64,000 bases of DNA from Cyanophora paradoxa (taxonomy: Eukaryota; Glaucocystophyceae; Cyanophorales; Cyanophoraceae): assembly GCA_004431415.1 (NCBI GenBank), contig QPMI01000655.1:124001-188000 (forward strand), in the 5' to 3' direction. The notes below the pieces were generated by a model. The model searched no databases, was not told the DNA's origin, and saw only the letters and a program-made list of their open reading frames with translations. Positions 52,428 to 64,000 of this stretch are shown in pieces. Within the stretch, counting starts at the first letter, position 1, and each line of letters opens with the position of its first letter. A program made the position numbers and the translations under genes.

Positions 52428-55400
52428 TCAGAACCAGGGGAGCCAGGAGGGGTCCATGGCGGCGTGGGTCTGCGGGGAAGAGGCGCGGGAGAGGAGCTCG
52501 AGGGCGGCCCCGTGGCGCGACTCGACGGGGCCGGCCGCCTTGGCCGGGGGCGGGGCCGCCGCCGCCGCGCTCGAGAGGGCGTGCAGGCGCGCCATGATCG
52601 CCGCCGCCCGCTCCTCACCGGCCACCCGCGCTGCCGTCGCATCCGCGAGCGGCAGCGTCGCCTGCAGGACGGGGGGCGGGGCTCCGGGAGGGCGCCTCGC
52701 CGGGGGCGGCATCGGGGGCGGGGCGGGGCGGGGCGAGGCCGTAGAGCTTGCTCCAGACGAGCTCGTCGCGCGCGTGCAGCACGAAGAAGTGCGTCGTCAC
52801 CGAGTGCAGCTGCCGCCCCGCCGCCCCGTCAGCGGGGGGCGAGGGGCGGGGGGCGGGGGGCGGCGGGGCGCGCCTTGGGCTTGACGACAGCGGTGGCGGC
52901 GGAGCAGGCGACGCCCACGAAGACGCCGTCGGCCCCCGCGGGGGTCACCAGCGCCGAGAGGTTGCGGGTGAGGCGGAAGGGGGCGGGGGCGGCGGCGGGG
53001 CTCGCGGGGACGGGCGCCGGCTGGGCCTCGAGGGCCTCGCAGGGCCCGATGGCGGCCGGGGGGAAGTAGTCGGCCGGCAGGAGGGCCCCCGTGGAGCGGG
53101 AGAAGGGGAGGCGGTCGGGGGCCCGCGGGCTGCTGCCCCCCTCCAGCGCGTGCTCCAGCAGCGCTGCGCGGGGCGGCGGGTGAGGGGCGAGGCGGGGCGG
53201 GGCGGGGCGCAGGGGCGAGGGCGGGCACCGTGGAGGGCGAGGTGGCGGGAGAAAGTCTTGCGGAAGGCGAGGAAGGTGGTGAGGGCGGTGTGCGCCGACG
53301 AGCGCCCCGCCGTCTCCAGCACGTACTCCCGCAGCATCGTCTCGGGCAGGCCGGCGGCGGCCGCGGCGAGGGCCGCCGCGCGCCCCTCGGGGGAAGAGGC
53401 GGCGGCGGAGGCCTCGCGGAAGCGGGCGACGGGGGCCTCGGGGTCGACGCCGCGCCGCTGGCAGCCGCGCTGGTACGCGTCGTAGAGCGTCGTGTGCGCC
53501 CCGGGCACCAGCGCCTCGCCCACGAGCCGCGCGCTGTGCGCGAGGGGCACGCAGGCGGGGACGGCGAGGGCGAGGTGCCGCCGCCGCGTCTCGACGTGCT
53601 TCTCGAGGACGCGGTTGAGGAGGCGGGAGAGGTGCAGCTGCCGCTCGTCGGCCGCACGCCGCCCCGGCGCCACGTCCGTCTGCACGCCGAACGCGTAGCA
53701 GCGCCCGTCGCTGCCGCGGAGGACGATGCGGGCGTGGCCGGCGCGCGTGGGGCCGACGCAGATGCCCTGGGTCGGGGAGAGGGCGGCGGCGGCGGCGGGG
53801 CAGGGGCCGGGCGGGGCGGGGAGGGGCCGGTAGCCGGGGCGGAGGAGGAGGACGGTGGGCTCGACGCGGTCCACGCGCACGTGGTGGTCGGGGGCCTGGT
53901 CCTTGTCCTCGAAGTACTGCCCCGGCACCTCCAGCGCCAGCTCCCCGCCGGCCCCGCAAGCGGCCCCGCCCCCGCCCCCTGCGCCGCGAACGGCGCCGCC
54001 CCGGCCCCCAGCGCCGCCGCCGAGGCGAGGCTGGCGTGGTTGGCGAGGGCGTGCGGGGCGGCCTGCGTGGCGAGCGAGGCGAGGTGCCGCGAGGCCTCCT
54101 CCAGGCGCACGCCCGTCGGGAGGGCGGCGCACAGGCCCTCGAGGTGCGCGCGCCACTTGCCGAGGCGGGCGGCGAGGGCGCCCAGCGAGGCCGGCGCCGG
54201 GGACCACTTGCCGGGGCACAGCTCCGCCTCCATCGCGTCCCGCACCGCCGCAGGCACGGCCCCCGCCTGCGGCGCGCGTGAGGGGCCGGCGGGGAGGGCG
54301 GGGGCCGAGGGGCGCACGGGGTCCGAGTCGGAGGCGGCGAGGGGCGCTCGGGGGCGGGCGGGCCGGCGGGGAAGGAGAGGAAGAGGGCGGCAAAGTCGGC
54401 GGCGAGGGCCGGCGGCAGCTGCGAGGCCGCCGCCGCGTCCGGGAGCGGGAGGGCGGCGAGGCGGGCGGCGAGGTGCGAGGCGGCGGCGAGGAGGCGGACG
54501 AGGGGCGGGGCCGGAGGGCGTGCACGAGGGAGGTCGCGAAGCCGTCGAGGGCCCGCACCGTCGCCGGGTGCCCGTTGTAGAGCTGCGCCATCATCTCCTC
54601 CGGCAGCGTCGCCCCCGGCAGCGTCTGCATCGTCGACGACGGCGCCGCCGCCCGCTCCGCCGGGGCCGCGGGGGCCGCCGAGGGCGTCGGGCTCGCGCTG
54701 GGCGCCGTCGGGGAGGAGGCCGGCGAGGCCGGCGGCGGCGGCGACGCTGCCGGCGACTGCCCGGGAGCCCCGCCGCCGCCCCCGCCGCCGGGGCCGCCGC
54801 AGGGGCAGCGGCGCCGGCCACGGCCGTCGCGCCGGCGGAAGGGTGGGCCGGAGCGGCGGCGCCCGGGGCCGGGGCCAAGGCGGAGGCGGAGGCCGGGGCG
54901 GGAGGGGCTTCCGGGGCCGGGGGCGGCAGGGCGAAGAGGCTGAGGAGGGGCGGGACGGGGCAGGCGTCGGGCCCGGCGGCCTCGGGCTGCCCGAGGAGCG
55001 CCGAAGCGGGAAGCGGGGCGGCGCCGGCGGCAGCGGCGCGGCGGTCGAGGATGTGGGCGCGGAGCGGGTAGAAGAGGCCCTGGGGGAAGACGTGGGCGAT
55101 CTTGACGAAGACGGCGCGCAGGTGCGGCCCCTCCGGCAGCGACGAGGCCTGCACGAGGTGCGGGAGCCACTGCACCCACGCCCACGCCGGGATCTGCTCC
55201 GCGTACTTCTCCACCGCCCGCCCGATCGCCCCCGCCGGCGCTGGCGCCTGCGCCTGCACCGGCGCCGCGCCGCCGCCCTCGATCTTCACGGCGGGGGCGG
55301 GGGCGGGGTCGGGGGCCGCGGGGTCGGCGGGGGCGGCGGTGCCGGCGGAGAGGAGGAGCAGGACGCGGGCGAGGAGCATGCGGGACTTCTCCGCGCCGTA

Positions 55401-58400
55401 GCGGACCCCCTGCAGGTAGCAGTTCACCGCGTACTCGCCCCACATCGCCGAGCCGCCCTCCCCGTAGCGCGCGTCGCAGTACTGGCCCCACTGGGTCCAC
55501 GCGCGGGGGAACTGGTTGTGGAGGGAGAGGGCGGTGGAGTAGGCGACGTGGGCGTGCTCGGGCATGCCGAGCATGCGGAGGCACTCGGCCTTGAGGAGGA
55601 ACATCTCGGCCTTGTGGAGGGGCTGCGGGAAGCGCTCCACCTCGGGGGTCGACGTGATGAGCTCGAGGCCCTGCTGCAGCGCCTCCGCCGTCGCCACCGC
55701 CATGCAGCTCTTCACGTTCTCCTTCAGCTTCACGTACACGTCCGCCAGCACCTCCTTCTCCTCCCCCGCGCTCCCCGCCGCCGCCTGCCCCGCCGCCGCG
55801 TTCGCCGCCGCCAGCGCCTGGCCCGGCGTCTGCAGCTCCATCGGCATGGCGATCACCGCCTGGCAGACCTGCGGCGGCGGTAAGGAGGGGGCGACGAGGG
55901 GCGGGGCGGGGCGGGCGGCGGCTCGCCTCGGGCATGCCGTGGTGGCGGGCGACGTGGGCGAGCTTGTTGCGCGCCGCGCACACCTGCGAGTGCCCGATGG
56001 TCGCGAGGTCGACCCCCTGCGCCGCGGCGCCGGCCCCCGTGAGGGCCCGGCAGTGAGGCAGGGGGCGGGGCGGGGCGGGGCGCACGGAGCGGACGGGGGC
56101 GGGGAGGGCGAGGGCGGCGTTGCCGACGAAGGAGAACATGTGCTCGCGCCACGTGAGGATGTCGTTCCAGAAGGTCATCTCGTCCCACTTGTTCGGCATC
56201 CGGTCCTTCCACGTCGAGAGGATCGCCTTGAGCTCGGGCAGCTGCGGCGCCGCCTGCATCCGGTTGATCTCCAGCACGATGTTGATCGACTCCTGGACCT
56301 CGACGAGCTGCTGGGCGCGCTGGAGGAGCGGGAGGGCGGCGTCGACGAGGAGCTCCTGGAGGCCCTGCCAGCGCTGCATGAGCTGCGTGAGGCCCGACTG
56401 GCAGTGCTGCTCCGCCTCCGCCAGCTTCCCGTCCACCACCGCCAGGAACGCGTGGTACGTCCGCATCGAGGGCGAGTCGGTGCCCGTCTGCAGGGAGAGC
56501 TGCCCCGCCCGCGCGAGCAGGTCGCCGAGCTCGGCCCACGCGGGGACCTTCCACAGGCACTCCCCCAGCATCTTCGTGTGGGAGACCGACTTGGCGAACT
56601 CGGCGAGCACGTCCCACTGGCTCAGCTGCCGCCCGCACTCGATCCACTGCTCCTCCCACAGGCACAGCTCCCCCTTGGAGGCCGCCGGGCCGGCCGCTGC
56701 TGCTGTCGCCGCCGCGGCGGGGCCGGCGAGGGGCTGGGCGGGGGCGCCGCCGCCGACGCCGGCGCCGCCGGACTGGAGGCGGCCGATGGCGGCGAAGAAG
56801 ACCTCCTGGGCGCGCTGGAAGTGGCCCTGCTGGACGAGGGCGAGCCCGTGGCGCGTCTCCTCGCAGGCGCTGCGCGAGCGCCAGAGCCCCGCCAGCACGT
56901 CCTCCTCCCGCAGCTCCTTGTACAGCTCCGCCAGCTGCTCGAACGCCTTCTCGTCCACCCCGCCGGCCCCCGGCGCCACCGACGCCGGCAGCGGCGAGTG
57001 CGTCGGGGTGCCGGCGCCGAGCGGGGGCGCGGGGCCCGGGTGCGGGGCGGCGGACGCCTCGAGGAGGGGCAGGGCGAGGTGCCAGGCGTTGTAGCCCTTG
57101 GCGAGGAAGCGGACCGAGTCGGGGGGCAGGCGGAGGGCCCCCTCGCAGCGCAGCACCGCCTCGAGCATGCACTGCACCACGTTCGGGCGCAGCAGCCGCT
57201 GCTTCTGGTTGAAGTCCCGCGAGAGGAGGGCGTGCAGCGGGCGGGCGAGCCCCGAGGCCTCCTCCGCGGTGAGCTGCCCGACGAGGCGGGCGAAGAGCGG
57301 GGGCCAGAGGTGGTAGGCGAGCTCCTTGTCGAAGTGCGCGAGCTCCGAGACGCTCTCGAGCAGGGGGCCCAGCCGCACGGCGGCCGCCTCGCGCACGAAG
57401 GAGCCGTGCGCCGCCAGGAGGGCGCCCAGCGAGGCGGACTCGGCGGGGGAGGCGGAGGTGCGGAGGGCGGGGAGGCGGGCGGTGGTCGGCTCGAGGCGGG
57501 CCGGCTCGTCGGGGGTGGCGGGGAGGGCGCAGAGGAGGAGGTCCGTCGCCTGCTTGATCCAGAAGGTGTCGGCGAGGCCCTCCCACTCGGGCGACTCCAG
57601 CACGTACAGCAGCCGCTGCAGCGCCGTGCTCCCCGAGAGCAGGTTCCGCACCACCTCCCCCAGGAACCGCCGCCGGATCGACGGCTCCTCCTGCCGCAGC
57701 GCCGTCAGCAGCGCCCGGTGCGTCTTGTCCAGCACCTGCGCCGGCGGGCGGGGCAGGGAGGGTCAGAGGCGGCCGGGTGCGGGGCGAGGGGGCGAGGGGG
57801 ACGAGGGACGCGCCTCGCGCTCCTTCTGGAGGGTGACGGGGTCGGACCAGAGGCGGTAGACGACCTCGTAGACCTTCTCGTTGACGCGGGCGTTGCGGAT
57901 GCGCTCCGTCTGCGTGAGCTTGGTGACGAACGAGACCTTGTCGGAGACGCGCAGCACGAAGGGCGCGTCGCCCTCGCGCAGCAGCAGCCACTGCCCGACG
58001 AGCTCCGCGATGTCGCACAGCAGGTCCGCCTGCGCCGCCCCCGCCCCTCAGCGGCCACGCACGGCGCCGGGGCGCGGCAGGGCGGCGCACGTGAGCGGAC
58101 TGCGTGAGGACGCCGGCCAGGATCCCGAAGAACTGCTTCCGGTACGCGTCCCCCTGGCTCGCCGTCCCCGCCACCGGCGGCGCCGCGGGGCCGGGCGGCG
58201 GGGAGCCGCCGGGGGCCGGCGGCGGCGGGGCGGCCGGGGCGGGGGCCGGCGGGGGCATGCCGTGGACGGCGGAGAGGTGGAGGACGCGGCGGCCGATGAT
58301 CTGGATGATGAGCTGCAGGTGCGGGACGACCACCTCGTTGTTCATCGCCGTCGCCGTGTTCGCCTGCTCCGCCTCCTTCGCCGCCGCCGCCCCGCCGGGC

Positions 58401-61400
58401 CCGCCGCCGCCGCCGCCGCCGCCGCCGCGCCGCCGCCGGCCTGGGTGCGTTGCGTGTGGCGGACGTGCTCCATGTTGAGCTGGATGTGGTCCTTGGCGAG
58501 GCGCTGGCAGGCCTTGACGAGCTGCACGGCGAAGCGGTCCGCGTAGTCCGCCTGCCCGTTCGCCGAGACCAGCTTGAGCAGCAGCAGCGCCACTTGCAGC
58601 GTCGGCGTCAGAGGCGCCCGCCCCGCCGGCCCCGCCCCGCCAGGAGCCCCGGCCCCCGGAGCCGCAGCCCCCGAGGCCCCTCCAGCCGCCGCTGCCGGAG
58701 CGGCTGCGCCGGGCTCCTGCTTCACTTCCACAACGGGCGCTGCAGCGGCCGTGGCCGTGCCCGCCCCCGCCCCACCGCCGCCGCCGCAGCCGCAACAGCT
58801 GCCGCCGGAGCCGCCCCCGCGGCAGCCGGCGCCGCGGCCGGCGCGGCAGCGCCTGCAGGGGCCGCTGCCGCTCCCGCCGCAGCGCCGGCAGCAGCGGCGG
58901 CCGGCGCGGCGCCCGCCGGGGCCCCGGGAGCGGCGGCAGGGGCGCCGGGGGCGGCGGGGGCGGCGGGGACGAAGCCGTTGACGCAGTAGGCGTTGAGGCC
59001 GGCGCTAATGACGCCGTCGAAGCGCTCGTAGAAGGCGGCGAGGGGCGAAGCGGGGTCGGCGCTGGCGCGCGCCTCGGAGAAGGGGTGCGCGGCGAGCAGC
59101 TTGGAGATGAGGGAGGAGAGGGCGGCGAGGACGTCGGCCTTGTCGGAGGAGTAGCAGTGGAGGAAGATGGGGGCCATCGCGGCGAGGCCCTGCCTGACGA
59201 AGGCCTCGGGCTGGCGCTCGAGGCAGACCGAGGCGATCTCGAGGGCGGTGAGGACGCCGCTCGCCGCGTCCGCCGTCGAGGCGACGAGCTTCTCCAGGAA
59301 GGCGTACTTCATCTGCACCTCGGGCCACAGCGCCAGTGCCTTGCTCAGCAGCGAGAGGCACACGGGGCCCAGCTTCGGCTGGTGCGCCGCCGCCGCCGCC
59401 GCCGCAGCGGCCGCCGCAGCGGCCGCCTGCTGGGCGGAGCTGCTCTGGCCCTGCACGGCCTGCGGGGGCGCCGGCGTGTCGTTCGAGAGGAACGCCATGC
59501 GAACGAGGAAGATGACGAGCTGGCGGGGGCGACGTCAGGCGGGGGCGGGGCTGCGGCGGGGGCGGGGCCGCACCGCGTCGACGAGGTTCGGCGACATGCT
59601 CTCGTCGTCCTTCTTGGGGAGCCCGGGGGGCGCCCCGTCGGCAGCCCCCGGCGTGGGCGACGTGCTCTGCACGGGGGCCTGCCCCGGCGCGAGCCCGCCC
59701 TCGGTCTTCACGACGGGCGCTGCCGGCGCCGAGGGGGCGGCGCCGGCCTCGGTGCGGGCCTTCTTGGCGGCGTGCTCCTCGTCGGGGGCGCCCTCCGAGG
59801 CGCGCTTGGCCGCGCCCTCGGCCTCCTTGCCGCCGTCGATGGCCATCGGCTCGGGCTCGCCGCGGCGGCGGGCCTCCTCGGCGCGGGCGCGGGCCTCCTC
59901 GGCGCGGCGCTCCTCCCAGCGGATGACCAGCTCCGCGAGGTCGATGGCCAGCCTGCGGTTCTCCACGGGGGACGACTGGCTCGCCCCGAGCCGCCCCAGG
60001 CTGTTGATCATCGACCCGACGAACTGCATGCGGCACGGGTAGAAGAGGCCCGGGTGCCGGACGACGAGGTGGTAGATGTGCGCCAGGTGCGGCATCGAGT
60101 GGCCCTCCTCGATCAGCACCTTCTTCGTGTACCGGATCCAGATCGGGAAGCGCTGCTCCTTCTCGTCGTCCTTCTTCTGCGGCAGCTGCGGGCGCCAGCC
60201 CCGCATCAGCGGTAGGCCCCCTTGCGAGACGGGGCGGTGCGGGGGGAGCGGACGCGGAGGGGCAGGGCCGGGGTGAGGATGTCGAGGGCCTGGCGGACGA
60301 GGACCTTGGTCTCCGGCTGGCACGCCCGCAGCAGCGCCACGTACACCTGCCCCCGCCCTCAGCCCGCCCGCCCCGCCCTCCCGCAGCCGCCCACCGGCCC
60401 CGCACCTGGAGGATTATCTTGTCGGGGGCCTGGTAGGCCTCGAAGAAGCGGCAGACGTTGACGAAGGCCCACTGCTTGCTCGACGAGTCGTCCCGCTTCA
60501 GGTGCGACCACCCGAACTTGATGAGCTCCTTGCGGTGGTGCGTCAGCTCGTTCGGCAGGTGGCGGATGAGCAGCGTCGCGAGCTGCAGCAGCTCGCTCCG
60601 CAGCTGCTCGTCCGTCACCATGCCCCCGCTCGCCTCCGGCGCGTCCAGGATCTCCTTGACGATCTGCCGGGGGCGCGGCTCGGGGCTCGGGGCGGTGCGG
60701 GGCGGGGGCGGGGCCGAAGGAGGGAAGGAAGGCGCACGAGGGCGACGAGGTCCGGGGTGACGGTCGAGGCGCCCTCGCCCCGCTGGAAGGTCGCCGTCAG
60801 CGTCGGGATGACCAGGTGCTGCAGCGCCACGATCTTGTGCTCCACCGACACCGCGCTCGCCGGCTGCTTGAAGAAGGTCACGAAGCGGCGGATGATCATC
60901 TGCCGCACGTGCGTCGGGTACGTCTCCGGGATCGTCTTCGAGAAGAAGTTCTTCAGCGTCGTCCAGTCGTGCAGCGAGCGCTGCGCGGGCGGGGCGGGGG
61001 CGGAGTCAAAGGCAGCCGGGCGGGGCGGCGGCGGGGGCCGGGCGGGGATGGAGGGGGCGGGCGGGCGGGGGCACGTGGGTGAAGACGGAGAGGAGGTCGA
61101 AGAGGATGTCGACGTCGTCGGGCTTGGCGGCGACGTAGTTGAGGAGGCACTTGATCAGCGAGCGCGCCTCGCGCAGGTGCTCCAGCGGCACGCTCTCCTC
61201 CCGCGCCAGCCGCTCCCCGCGCTGCGGCGACGTCCACATCGCCAGCAGCTCCTTCACCAGCGCCGGCACCGTCGGCAGCCAGTCGGGGGCGAACTTGATG
61301 AGGATGCGGGTGATGAGGACGCCCTGCAGCGCCGCCTCGAAGTTGGCGGCCTGCGCCAGGGGCGTCCCCGGCGGCAGCTGGAAGGTGTGCGCGATGAGCT

Positions 61401-64000
61401 TGTCCACGTGCTTCATCAGCTGCTCGCGGAGCGGCCCCGCCGTCTCCGAGCGGAGGAGGCCGAGGAAGCAGCGGGCGTAGCCCGGGTCGCCCCCGATCCG
61501 CTTCAGGAAGAAGTCGGCGGCCTCGGGGGCGTACTTGTTGAGGTACTTGATGAGGGGCTCCCGGAAGGGGTCGTACGCGTCCCCCGAGACGGGGAGGCGG
61601 GGGAGGAGGGACTGGAGCTGGACGGTGAGCTGCGTGAGGGGCTCCAGGAACTTGACGGCGACGGGCGGGAGCAGGTGGAAGAGCCCGACGACCGCCGCCG
61701 CGATCCGCGTCTCCTCCCCGGCCCGCCAGATCTTCGCCTGCACGATCTTCTCGGGCTCGAGCCACTTGCGGAGGTGCTCGAGGAGCTTCTCGCCGAGGGT
61801 GACGTTGAACCAGGTGGAGAGGAGCTCGAGGAGGCGGGCGAGGCCCTCGAGGAGCGGCAGCGTCAGCTTCCGGTGGTCGGCGAGGTTCATGAGCACGGGC
61901 CGCAGCGAGTGCTGCAGGAGGTCCTTCGGGAGCTTTCCCTGGGCGAGGACCTGCTGGAGGCCGGCCTTGGCGACGCCGATCACGGCCTCCGAGCGCAGCG
62001 AGAGCGCCGCGAAGAAGACCCCGATCACCTTCCGCCGGATCTGCGCCCCGCCCGCCGTCGGCCGCCACGACGAGGCGAGGGGAGCGGGGGCGGCGGGGGG
62101 GCGGGGGAGGGGACCTCGTCCTGCTCGGCGCTGCGCATCTCGGGGCTGGAGATGGCGGCGACCATGAACTCCATGCAGGAGACGCGCATGGCGTCCCGCT
62201 GCTGCACGACCCGCGGGTTCGGGTGCGCGCTGTCGCCCTCAAACTTGGTGATCGTGATGACGTCGTTGAGGAGGGCGACGAGCTCCGGGGAGACGGGCAG
62301 GAGCGGGGGCTTGAGCTGCAGCAGGAAGGTCGCCGCCTCCATGGTCGCCATCTGCAGCGCCGGCTGCAGCGCCAGCACGCTCTTCTCGAAGAGGGCCCGC
62401 GCCAGGCGCTCCCGGTGCGGCTCCAGGAGCTCCGAGACCTCGCAGCCGCTGAGCTCGGCGAGGAGGCCGAGGGCGCTCTGCACGTGGCGCCGGGCCGCGG
62501 GGTGCGCGCAGCTGAGCTCCGAGGCGAGCGCCGAGACGACCTCCTGCATGGCGCCCTTGCCGGGCTCCTCGGCGGCGAGGGCGCGCAGGAGGAGCGTCAG
62601 CGTCTGCATCGCCTCCTCCCCGATGAACGACGCGAAGTCGATCGGCGTGTCCTTCAGCACGAAGAGGAGGGCCCCGACCAGCGCCCCCTGCTGCTCCCGC
62701 ACCCACGCCGCCGGCAGCTTCTGCACGAGGGCCGCCACGCCGAGGCAGCCGCCGCTCTTGACGAACCAGTCGCGGCCGCAGCAGCAGTGGGAGAAGCGGC
62801 GGGCGAGGTCGGCGGCGACGGCGCGGGCGTCGCGGCGGGAGTCAAGGAGGGCGGCGAGGGTGTCGAGGAAGGACTCGAGGGCGCGGAGTGCCGGCAGCGC
62901 CGCCTCCCGCCGCTCCGAGCAGAGGACGCGCACGACGGCGTCGAGGAAGAGCGCGGGGTCGAGCTCCGAGGCCCCCGCCGCCGCCAGCCCGGCCACCCGC
63001 GCCGCCGCGTACGCCGCCGCCTCCGGGCCGTCCCCGGGTGGCGGGAGGGCGGGGGGCGCGGGGCGCGGGGCGGCCTCGGAGAGGAGGAGGGCGACGTGGC
63101 GGGCGAGGTCCTCGAGGAAGGGCCCGGCCGCCTCCCGCGTCTCCGCCTCGCCGGCCGCCGCCATCACGCCGCACGCGAGCTCGACGAAGGCGTCGGCCTC
63201 GGCGCGCACCTGCTCCAGGGGCTTGCGGCCCTCGCGCCCCGCCTCCTCGACCTCCATCGCGTCGCCGGGCTCGCCGGCGGGGGCGAGGCCGAGGATTGTG
63301 TCGGCGGGGATGCGCAGGAGGGCGCAGGTGGCGTGCCGGAGGAAGGCGAAGGCCTGCTGCTTGACGTGCGCCGCCGCCTTGGGGTGCGCCAGCGCCGCCC
63401 GCGCCACGGGGACGCAGGCGTCCAGCGGCAGCGAGACCTCGCCCCGGTCGAGGGGCAGGAGGAGGCGGAGGGCCGCCTCCGAGGCCCCCCGCTGCTCCAG
63501 CGGCAGCGGCGCGTCCTTGAGGAAGCGCCGCGAGCGCCCGCCGAGCTTGCCCAGGAGCCGCAGCGAGACGGCGTTGAAGGGCGGGAAGGCGGCGGGGCGC
63601 ATCAGGCGCCAGAGGGCCTGCAGGATGTCCCCCATGTTCCGCGTGAGCACTGGCTCCAGGAAGTCCGCGTTCAGGTTGTCCACCCAGAACTCCAGCGTCC
63701 GCACCCCGAGGCTCGTCTGCCCCGCCGGCCCGAGTCAGGCGCGAGACGTCCACGACGCCAGGGGGGGGAGGGGCGGCGCACGAGGTCGGCGTTGTCCGAG
63801 GTGAGGGCCGCCACGACGGGCCGCACGAGCGCCGGCAGGTGCGGCAGCAGCGCCGAGATGCGCGCCGGGATCGTCAGGCTCAGCTCGATCGCCGCCTCCC
63901 GAACCGCCAGGCGGTGCGGGCCGGTCTGCAGCTTCAGCAGGCTCTCGAGCAGCGCTGCGGGCGGGCGGGCGGGGCGTCAGCGGGGGGGCGCGCGGGGCAA
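52428..64000 (-). CDS. TRRAP: TRRAP/Tra1-like PIKK pseudokinase, C-terminal part (N-terminus outside window)
   Basis: TRRAP is the activator-binding scaffold of SAGA and NuA4/TIP60 acetyltransferase complexes. The reading starts beyond 64000 and covers HEAT repeats (VRTLEFWVDNLNADFLEPVL, SLRLLGKLGGRSRRFLKD near 63570-63700), a long HEAT/FAT region in large exons, the FAT domain (for example GQYCDARYGEGGSAMWGEYA near 55450) and the pseudokinase. The last has ARIVLRGSDGRCYAFGVQTD, RLLNRVLEKHVETRRRHLAL, TLYDAYQRGCQRRGVDPEAP, TFLAFRKTFSRHLALHG and PFRLTRNLSALVTPAGADG, with no HRD or DFG where active PIKKs have them. The FATC end is MDPSWLPWF (TGA 52428-52430), close to the human ending MDPAWHPWL. 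At least twelve short introns are visible, one with a GC donor (GCGCGAG|GCGCGT near 57810). Ala/Pro-rich inserts (about 54600-54960, 58600-58960) are larger than usual. Confidence 0.93.

Noticed and set aside
52945-57735. A single 1596-codon minus-strand frame taken as one continuous exon of TRRAP
   Set aside because: The frame stays open through GC-rich introns by chance. TRRAP motifs move to other frames inside it (for example around 55860-56100 and 54300-54580), so several exons and introns are present.

Overview
This is nuclear DNA from a very GC-rich, gene-dense unicellular eukaryote. Most genes are broken by short introns (about 45-110 nt), so single open frames rarely cover a gene. I rebuilt the gene models by hand by joining exons across intron signals and checking each join against conserved protein families. 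The likely organism is a flagellated alga. There is an RbcX-type Rubisco chaperone with a transit-peptide-like N-terminus, an H-cluster-only [FeFe]-hydrogenase core like those of algae, and two ciliary genes (CFAP96/DUF4586-like and ODAD4/TTC25-like). RbcX usually accompanies green-type (form IB) Rubisco, which hints at a green-lineage plastid. I cannot fix the taxon from the sequence alone.

Layout. 1-620: 3' end of an unrecognised gene (+). 702-2818: organelle-type aldo/keto reductase (-). 3317-4528: CFAP96-like (-). 5725-6579: ODAD4-like (-). 7357-9029: unrecognised membrane protein (+). 9812-12707: gene A, a charge-segregated Lys-rich/Glu-Gln-rich protein (-). 12925-15538: UVRAG/Vps38-like (+). 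15849-17191: RbcX (-). 17539-18983: basic nucleolar-type protein, possibly Faf1/C1orf131-like (+). 20181-26459: gene B, a Lys-rich helical protein built from about 40 mini-exons and a relative of gene A (-). 26918-28149: GNAT acetyltransferase, glycine N-acyltransferase-like (+). 28210-29618: HSD17B7-like 3-ketosteroid reductase (-). 29923-32985: PARP6/8-like mono-ART (+).

From 31691 to 51473 a unit of about 9.9 kb is present twice in tandem. Each copy holds the 3' part of the PARP gene, an [FeFe]-hydrogenase fused to a CysJ/P450-reductase-type diflavin module (-), a small unrecognised gene (-), a TKL-like protein kinase (+) and the 3' end of MPHOSPH6 (-). The outer genes, PARP on the left and MPHOSPH6 on the right, stay complete. 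The inner junction carries a 3' PARP fragment, a 3' MPHOSPH6 fragment and a 28-nt templated filler. MPHOSPH6 is complete at 51316-51936. 52428 to the window end is the C-terminal part of TRRAP/Tra1 (-).

Three things stand out. First, genes A and B are a pair of unrecognised proteins with lysine-rich helical modules and an acidic or Ala/His-rich tail. Second, GC-AG introns are frequent and are proved by conserved residues that flank the junctions. Introns are C-rich on the sense strand and carry a CTSAC-like branch motif. Third, the hydrogenase-diflavin fusion was recently duplicated in tandem, and the two copies differ essentially only in lengths of G/C runs, so exact reading frames there should be treated with caution. 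No rRNA, tRNA, CRISPR array or recognisable transposon was seen.
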